DNA of 10,818 nucleotides from JAZDJJ01 sp043804035 (GTDB lineage: Bacteria; Bacteroidota; Bacteroidia; Palsa-948), in the NCBI GenBank assembly GCA_043804035.1, contig JAZDJJ010000136.1, positions 1 to 10,818 of the forward strand. The letters run 5' to 3'. The position numbers were made by a program, and so were the translations under genes. The notes beneath the pieces were generated by a model, which was not told where the DNA came from, ran no database searches, and was given only the letters and a program-made list of their open reading frames with translations. Every line of letters starts with the position of its first letter. Position 1 is the first letter of the stretch. Positions 7,252 to 10,818 of this stretch are shown one piece after another.

Positions 7252-8481
7252 ATGAACACCGAATTTTTCATAGCCAAACGTATCATCACCGGAGGAACAA
7301 ATGTTGTACGATTTTCACGCCCCATTATAAAAATAACTATTCTCGGAATCACACTTGGATTAGCAGTTATGATACTTACACTGGCGGTGGTAACAGGATT
7401 TCAAAAAGAGATTCGTGATAAAGTTATTGGGTTTGGTTCTCATATACAGATTACAAATTATGATAACAATGAATCATTTGAAACTGCTTCTATGGAACGC
7501 AAGCAATTCTTTGTTGACAAAATCAGACACCTTCCTGCTGTTCGTCATATACAGATTTTTGCAACCAAAGCAGGAATTATCAAAACAAAAGAAGATCTGC
7601 AAGGAGTAATTGTAAAAGGAATTGGAAGCGATTTTGACTGGGAATTTTTTATCAGAAATATTGTTGAAGGAAATCCATTTCAGGTTTCGGATATAGGAAA
7701 ATCAGATAAAATTATTATTTCAAAATATCATGCGGAGAAACTTAAAATACATCTGAACGATACTATCATTATTTATTTCATTCAAAATCAACAGCAGCGT
7801 GCGCGGAAATTTTCTGTCTGCGGAATATATGAAACAGGGTTGGGAGATTATTTTGATCAGGTGTATGTTCTGACAGATATTGCACACATCCAAAAGTTAA
7901 ACAATTGGGACAAAAAACAAGTGGCAGGATTTGAAGTGCTCATCAATGATTACGATAAGTTAAATGAAGTGAATGAAAAAATAAATGAAGTAATAGGATA
8001 CGAATTTATTGCCAAAAGCATCAAAGAAGTGAATCGTCAAATATTTTCGTGGCTTGATGCACAGAATATTAATGCTGTGGTGGTAATAACTCTTATGGCA
8101 TTAGTGGCTGCCATAAATATGATTTCGGCTCTTCTGATTCTCATCCTTGAAAGAACAAATATGATTGGTATTCTAAAATCGCTTGGTATGAGCAACTGGA
8201 GTGTGCGCCAAATATTTCTCTTCAATGCTACTTACATTATCGGACGCGGATTGCTCTGGGGAAATATTCTGGGAATTGTAATATGTCTGTTGCAAAAGCA
8301 ATTTGGTCTTATCACTTTAGATCAGGCAACATATTATGTTTCGGCTGTACCCATCAACTTTAATCTGCTTCATATTCTTTTGCTTAATATAAGTATTCTT
8401 GCTCTTTGTTTGCTTATGCTCATTGTGCCTTCTTACATCATTACATATATCACTCCAGTAAAAGCGATAAGATTTAATTAA
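7252..8481 (+). CDS. FtsX/LolC-LolE-type ABC transporter permease
   Basis: A 409-residue inner-membrane permease of the family that includes lipoprotein-releasing LolC/LolE and MacB-like exporters. Layout: a short N-terminal arm (MNTEFFIAKRIITGG), a first membrane helix at about 26-48, a large periplasmic domain (about 50-270), then three helices near 274-299, 318-347 and 372-396, ending in TPVKAIRFN as FtsX-family permeases do. VTGFQKEIRDKVIGFGSHIQI after helix 1 and ILERTNMIGILKSLGMSNWSVRQIF after helix 2 (the cytoplasmic coupling loop toward the ATPase) are typical of the lipoprotein-release type. The ATG at 7252 is preferred over a GTG 9 codons upstream, which would lie right at the expected transcription start. 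The partner ATPase is not in the window. Lipoprotein release is the best guess; substrate is inferred. It converges with the sirtuin gene over 55 bases with no clear terminator. Confidence 0.88.
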   Translation: MNTEFFIAKRIITGGTNVVRFSRPIIKITILGITLGLAVMILTLAVVTGFQKEIRDKVIGFGSHIQITNYDNNESFETASMERKQFFVDKIRHLPAVRHIQIFATKAGIIKTKEDLQGVIVKGIGSDFDWEFFIRNIVEGNPFQVSDIGKSDKIIISKYHAEKLKIHLNDTIIIYFIQNQQQRARKFSVCGIYETGLGDYFDQVYVLTDIAHIQKLNNWDKKQVAGFEVLINDYDKLNEVNEKINEVIGYEFIAKSIKEVNRQIFSWLDAQNINAVVVITLMALVAAINMISALLILILERTNMIGILKSLGMSNWSVRQIFLFNATYIIGRGLLWGNILGIVICLLQKQFGLITLDQATYYVSAVPINFNLLHILLLNISILALCLLMLIVPSYIITYITPVKAIRFN

Positions 8482-8536
8482 TACCGGTTGAGTTTTACAT
8501 AAAATTTTTTTAGAAGAAAGATGAAAACTTACGAAC

Positions 8537-9226
8537 TTATGTTAAAAGAAAATTAACAAGTTCAGGAACACCTTTCCCTGCAGTTTTTTTTATTAAAGTC
8601 AAATTGGAAGAATAATCTTTTTTTACATTACTTGGGTCAATAAGATATTTAGGAATATCAGGTGGAGCATAACTCAATAATCCGGCTGCCGGATACACAT
8701 TAAGCGAAGTTCCGATAACAATAAAAATATCGGCAAGTGAAGTAATTTTACAAGCCGTTTCCATCATAGGAACAGGTTCGCCAAACCAAACCACATGAGG
8801 ACGAATTTGAGAACCTTTTTCGCAAAGGGAACCAATTTTTATATCGCCTTCACCTGCCGGATAAATAAGAGATGCATCAATACTACTTCGGATTTTAGTA
8901 ATTTCTCCATGCAGGTGAAGAACTTTTTTTGAACCGGCACGTTCATGAAGGTCATCAATATTTTGTGTGATGATATGAACATCAAATTTCTTTTCCAGAT
9001 GAACTAATGCAATGTGTGCAGCATTAGGATTAGCTTTCATCACTTGTTCCCGCCGCTGATTGTAAAACTTTAGTACTAATGAAGGATTGCGATTCCATGC
9101 TTCGGGTGTTGCAACATCTTCTACACGGAATTCTTCCCATAAGCCATCACTGTCGCGAAAAGTTTTTATCCCACTTTCAGCACTGATGCCTGCACCTGTG
9201 AAGACAACTATTTTTTTCTTTCTCAT
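8537..9226 (-). CDS. cobB: Sirtuin-family NAD-dependent protein deacylase
   Basis: A 229-residue Sir2 protein, expected to remove acyl groups from lysines using NAD+ in the cytosol. Seen: GAGISAESGIKTFRDSDGLW at 11-30 (NAD binding), TQNIDDLHERAG at 87-98, catalytic H106 in HLHGE, RPHVVWFGE at 142-150, and IGTSLNVYPAAGL. Y55 and R58 form the YxxR pair that marks class III sirtuins (SIRT5/CobB-like), which favour acidic acyl groups such as succinyl. The module between H106 and RPHVVWF normally holds four zinc cysteines but here has only C135; the one other cysteine in the protein is C159. A Cys4 zinc site is therefore impossible. I recall related Bacteroidota proteins lacking it as well, so this is probably a lineage feature and not damage. 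It lies 159 bases after the acyltransferase stop, across a repeat. Only a poor -7-like box (9233-9240) lies close to its ATG. Confidence 0.93.
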   Translation of the reverse strand: MRKKKIVVFTGAGISAESGIKTFRDSDGLWEEFRVEDVATPEAWNRNPSLVLKFYNQRREQVMKANPNAAHIALVHLEKKFDVHIITQNIDDLHERAGSKKVLHLHGEITKIRSSIDASLIYPAGEGDIKIGSLCEKGSQIRPHVVWFGEPVPMMETACKITSLADIFIVIGTSLNVYPAAGLLSYAPPDIPKYLIDPSNVKKDYSSNLTLIKKTAGKGVPELVNFLLT

Positions 9227-9300
9227 AAATAATAAAGGTATAAGAAATATGATGTAAAAGTAAATAAAAAATAATGAAGTGCCCCGCAGCAGAGAGGAGA

Positions 9301-9387
9301 GGTATCAAATTGTCATATTGAGCGAAGCGAAATATCTATAAGATGACAGAGGAGACCCTATGGCAAACCACAGGGAATTATCAAGTT
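9301..9387. repeat. Dispersed extragenic repeat, copy B (hairpin arm deleted)
   Basis: This is the second copy of the repeat at 257-362, in the same orientation. It matches from GGTATCAAA to ATTATCAAGTT but lacks the 19 bases that form most of the right arm of the large hairpin in copy A. TGTCAT (9311-9316) and ATGACA (9343-9348) remain as short inverted ends. The copy runs to the first two bases of the acyltransferase stop codon (TTA at 9386-9388 on the plus strand), so the repeat may even have supplied that stop. Similarity may extend left to about 9284 as a decayed hairpin. Confidence 0.85.
9356..9375 (-). terminator. Possible 3' hairpin of the acyltransferase transcript
   Basis: Within repeat copy B the minus-strand RNA would form an 8-bp stem, CCCUGUGG and CCAUAGGG, around a UUUG loop, starting 10 bases past the stop codon. 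One pair is G-U, which pairs only in minus-strand RNA; the plus-strand version has an A-C mismatch there. No U-run follows, so this is not a standard rho-independent terminator and may only stabilise the 3' end. In copy A the same place (331-350) keeps 6 of 8 pairs. Confidence 0.35.
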
Positions 9388-10261
9388 AAACATTTCTTTT
9401 ATGCTTCCACCTGCGATGCGACCAGATCCAGATTTCCGGCTGTTTGATAATTTCTTCTTCTAGTCGTTTAGTGTGTGCTTCAGAGATTTCTCCTTCTTTA
9501 GTTTGTGCCGGATTTTCAAAAAGCGTTTCCGCAAAAAATTCATAATACCCACGTCTTAATCTTTTTATATTCACGAACACAACAGGATAATTCATATTTC
9601 GTGCTATTTTTTCGGTGCCATAAAAAACAGGAGTATCTTGATTAAGAAAAGTTGTCCAATAAGCATTTTCAGGAGCAGGTGTTTGGTCAGCAATAAAAGC
9701 AGTAGCGTTGATTATTTTTTTATTGACAATCATATCACGAAATGTATTTTTCATCTTAATAAGTTTTGTGCCGAAGCGTGTGCGCATGCCGATAATAAGT
9801 TTATCAAAATATTTATTTTCCAGAGGATGATAGATAACATAGAGTTGATGTTTGCAACAGATGCTGAATGTGTTGCCTGCCCATTCCCAATTGCCGAAAT
9901 GCCCCATCACGATGATGATTTTTTTTTCTTCCTCATAATATTTTTGAAAAAGTTTGTACGCTTCTTCATTCATCTTACAATGCTTTAGCATAGAGTTTCT
10001 TCCAATAGTGAATGTCTTGAATGTTTCTAAAAAAAGATCACAGAGATAGCGGTAGAACTTTATTCTTATTATAGAAATTTCTTTATCTGATTTTTTCGGA
10101 AATGAGTTGCGTAGATTTTCAGTTACTACTTTTTTTCGGTAGCCAATAATATAATACACCAACACAAAAACAAAATCTGAGAACAAATAAAAAATTGGAA
10201 ATGGGAGAATAGAAAGAAGATAAAGAAAGGGAAGTGTTAAATAAAAAATTATTGCTTGCAT
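9386..10261 (-). CDS. Lysophospholipid/lipid A late acyltransferase family protein (LpxL/HtrB-like)
   Basis: A 291-residue membrane-bound acyltransferase of the lipid A biosynthesis family, which adds a secondary acyl chain to lipid A or a related lipid at the inner-membrane cytoplasmic face. Length fits the family. An N-terminal hydrophobic anchor (about 3-39) is followed by basic GYRKKVVTENLRNSFP, the usual entry to the fold. The catalytic HX4E motif is GHFGNWEW with H121 and E126. ADQTPAPENAYWTTFLNQDTPVFYGTEKIAR and the terminal WIWSHRRWKHKR are also typical. The protein ends two residues after that last motif. The acyl donor and exact acceptor cannot be told from sequence, and Bacteroidota relatives may act on other lipids such as aminolipids. 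A -7-like box lies just upstream; the sirtuin gene is downstream and could be cotranscribed. Confidence 0.9.
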   Translation of the reverse strand: MQAIIFYLTLPFLYLLSILPFPIFYLFSDFVFVLVYYIIGYRKKVVTENLRNSFPKKSDKEISIIRIKFYRYLCDLFLETFKTFTIGRNSMLKHCKMNEEAYKLFQKYYEEEKKIIIVMGHFGNWEWAGNTFSICCKHQLYVIYHPLENKYFDKLIIGMRTRFGTKLIKMKNTFRDMIVNKKIINATAFIADQTPAPENAYWTTFLNQDTPVFYGTEKIARNMNYPVVFVNIKRLRRGYYEFFAETLFENPAQTKEGEISEAHTKRLEEEIIKQPEIWIWSHRRWKHKRNV

Positions 10262-10277
10262 GAAAATTAATTAAGTG

Positions 10278-10285
10278 CGAAGATA
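10278..10285 (-). promoter_or_regulatory. -7-like box for the acyltransferase gene
   Basis: On the minus strand the bases read TATCTTCG, the same octamer as the -7 box of the lipoprotein operon and one change from TAnnTTTG. It ends 16 bases before the acyltransferase ATG. The nearest minus-strand TTG (10315-10317) is 29 bases upstream, too far for the usual spacing, so this is a weaker call. Confidence 0.4.
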
Positions 10286-10620
10286 ATAGTAACTTCTACA
10301 TACTTGTATTTCGGCAAATTTTGGGTTCAATCTTAATTTGAAGTGCCACGAGTAATATTTAGATGGTTATGTTTGAACTATAATTCCCTTAATAAAAACC
10401 TAATCCTTGACTTTATCTTTTCTGAAATTTTCAAACTTTGGAAAAGTTTTGAGGAAGATTGTCGTAATCCTGACTTGGATTAGAATAATTTAAACTCGGA
10501 TTGGAGCAATATTAACTAACATTGTAATAATATTAACTAACATTGTAATAATATTAACTAACATTGGAAGAGTATTAACTAACATTGAAATAATATTAAC
10601 TAACATTGTAATAATATTAA

Positions 10621-10737
10621 CAGGACTTACGCAAGAAATATTACGAAAGTCATTTTTTTAGTAGTGGTTCTTTATTGAGATGGCGGGTCAAGCCCGCCAT
10701 GACGAACTAAATAGATAAAGGTTTTGCGTAAGTCCTG
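10621..10737. mobile_element. 117-bp MITE inserted in the minisatellite
   Basis: Perfect 14-base terminal inverted repeats, CAGGACTTACGCAA at 10621-10634 and TTGCGTAAGTCCTG at 10724-10737, bound the element. ATTAA flanks it on both sides (10616-10620 and 10738-10742). Removing the element and one ATTAA restores the 21-base unit in exact phase, so this is a true insertion with a 5-base target duplication. It has no transposase and must have been moved by one encoded elsewhere. A strong inner hairpin occupies 10680-10700. Ends reading AGGACTTACGCA recall small elements and insertion sequences of several phyla; the family is not assigned here. Confidence 0.9.
10680..10700. repeat. Perfect hairpin inside the MITE
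   Basis: Arms ATGGCGGG (10680-10687) and CCCGCCAT (10693-10700) pair perfectly around TCAAG. This stem is GC-rich in an AT-rich setting and is followed by GACG, giving an ATGACG edge like other palindromes in the window. A GTCAT at 10649-10653 could be its partner end, so the MITE may carry a second, older palindromic element within it. Confidence 0.65.
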
Positions 10738-10818
10738 ATTAACTAACATTAGAACAGTATTAACTAACATTGGAATAATATTAACTAACATTGGAACAGT
10801 ATTAACTAACATTGTAAT

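Larger units (their letters stand above)
10427..10818. repeat. 21-bp minisatellite with a degenerate left flank
   Basis: Nine units of exactly 21 bases start at 10511, 10532, 10553, 10574, 10595, 10616 (split by the MITE and resumed from 10738), 10759, 10780 and 10801; the last is cut by the window end. Each clean unit has an invariant 13-base core, ATTAACTAACATT, followed by 8 variable bases of two main kinds, GTAATAAT and GGAACAGT. Four decayed units continue in the same phase leftward from 10490, 10469, 10448 and 10427, matching the first clean unit at 13 or 14 of 21 positions by hand count. The array runs off the window. It is probably not coding: no synonymous variation is seen in the core. 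Between 10286 and 10426 I see nothing recognisable. Confidence 0.85.

Noticed and set aside
8482..8536. Bidirectional terminator between the permease and sirtuin genes
   Set aside because: Only AT-rich sequence and a T-run are seen; no stable stem precedes the T-run on either strand.
10427..10818. CRISPR array
   Set aside because: The 13-base core with 8-base variable parts is far too short, the variable parts repeat among units, and no cas gene is present.
10511..10818. Plasmid iterons or replication origin
   Set aside because: Unit length fits iterons, but no replication initiator gene, DnaA boxes or partition genes are visible and the neighbours are chromosomal housekeeping genes.

Overview
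The window looks like an ordinary piece of chromosome from an uncultured, AT-rich member of the Bacteroidota. Evidence for this: start codons have no Shine-Dalgarno sequence and sit behind A-rich leaders; promoters resemble the Bacteroidota -33/-7 type (TTG, then TAnnTTTG); an outer-membrane protein carries thrombospondin type-3 repeats and an OmpA end; and the sirtuin lacks the zinc-binding cysteines, as I recall for its Bacteroidota relatives. No phage, plasmid, CRISPR, toxin or defence gene is visible.

Layout. Bases 1-380 hold no gene but are packed with palindromic extragenic repeats. Bases 381-6435 are a three-gene cluster on the minus strand, read from right to left: a 547-residue surface lipoprotein of unknown function, an 817-residue outer-membrane protein (porin-like N-terminus, six 27-residue calcium-binding-type repeats, OmpA peptidoglycan anchor), and dxs, the first enzyme of the MEP isoprenoid pathway. 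Gaps of 4 and 30 bases and one good promoter (6457-6485) suggest an operon. Next come rnhB (minus) and an FtsX/LolE-type ABC permease (plus), which diverge from a compact intergenic region with two interlocked promoter-like boxes. The permease converges on a sirtuin-family deacylase (minus), which is followed by a lipid A-type late acyltransferase (minus). The last 390 bases are a 21-bp minisatellite interrupted by a 117-bp MITE with clean target duplications.

Together the genes concern envelope building (lipoprotein, OmpA-like protein, lipoprotein-release-type permease, lipid A acyltransferase) plus housekeeping (dxs, rnhB, sirtuin). The most informative structure is non-coding. One extragenic repeat occurs twice, each time just downstream of a minus-strand gene. 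Several palindromes share GTCAT/ATGAC ends. The minisatellite and MITE record a datable order of events. I found no convincing novel multi-gene system.

Three starts are set later than the longest open frame: the OmpA-like gene (ATG before a signal peptide), rnhB (ATG rather than TTG) and the permease (ATG rather than GTG).
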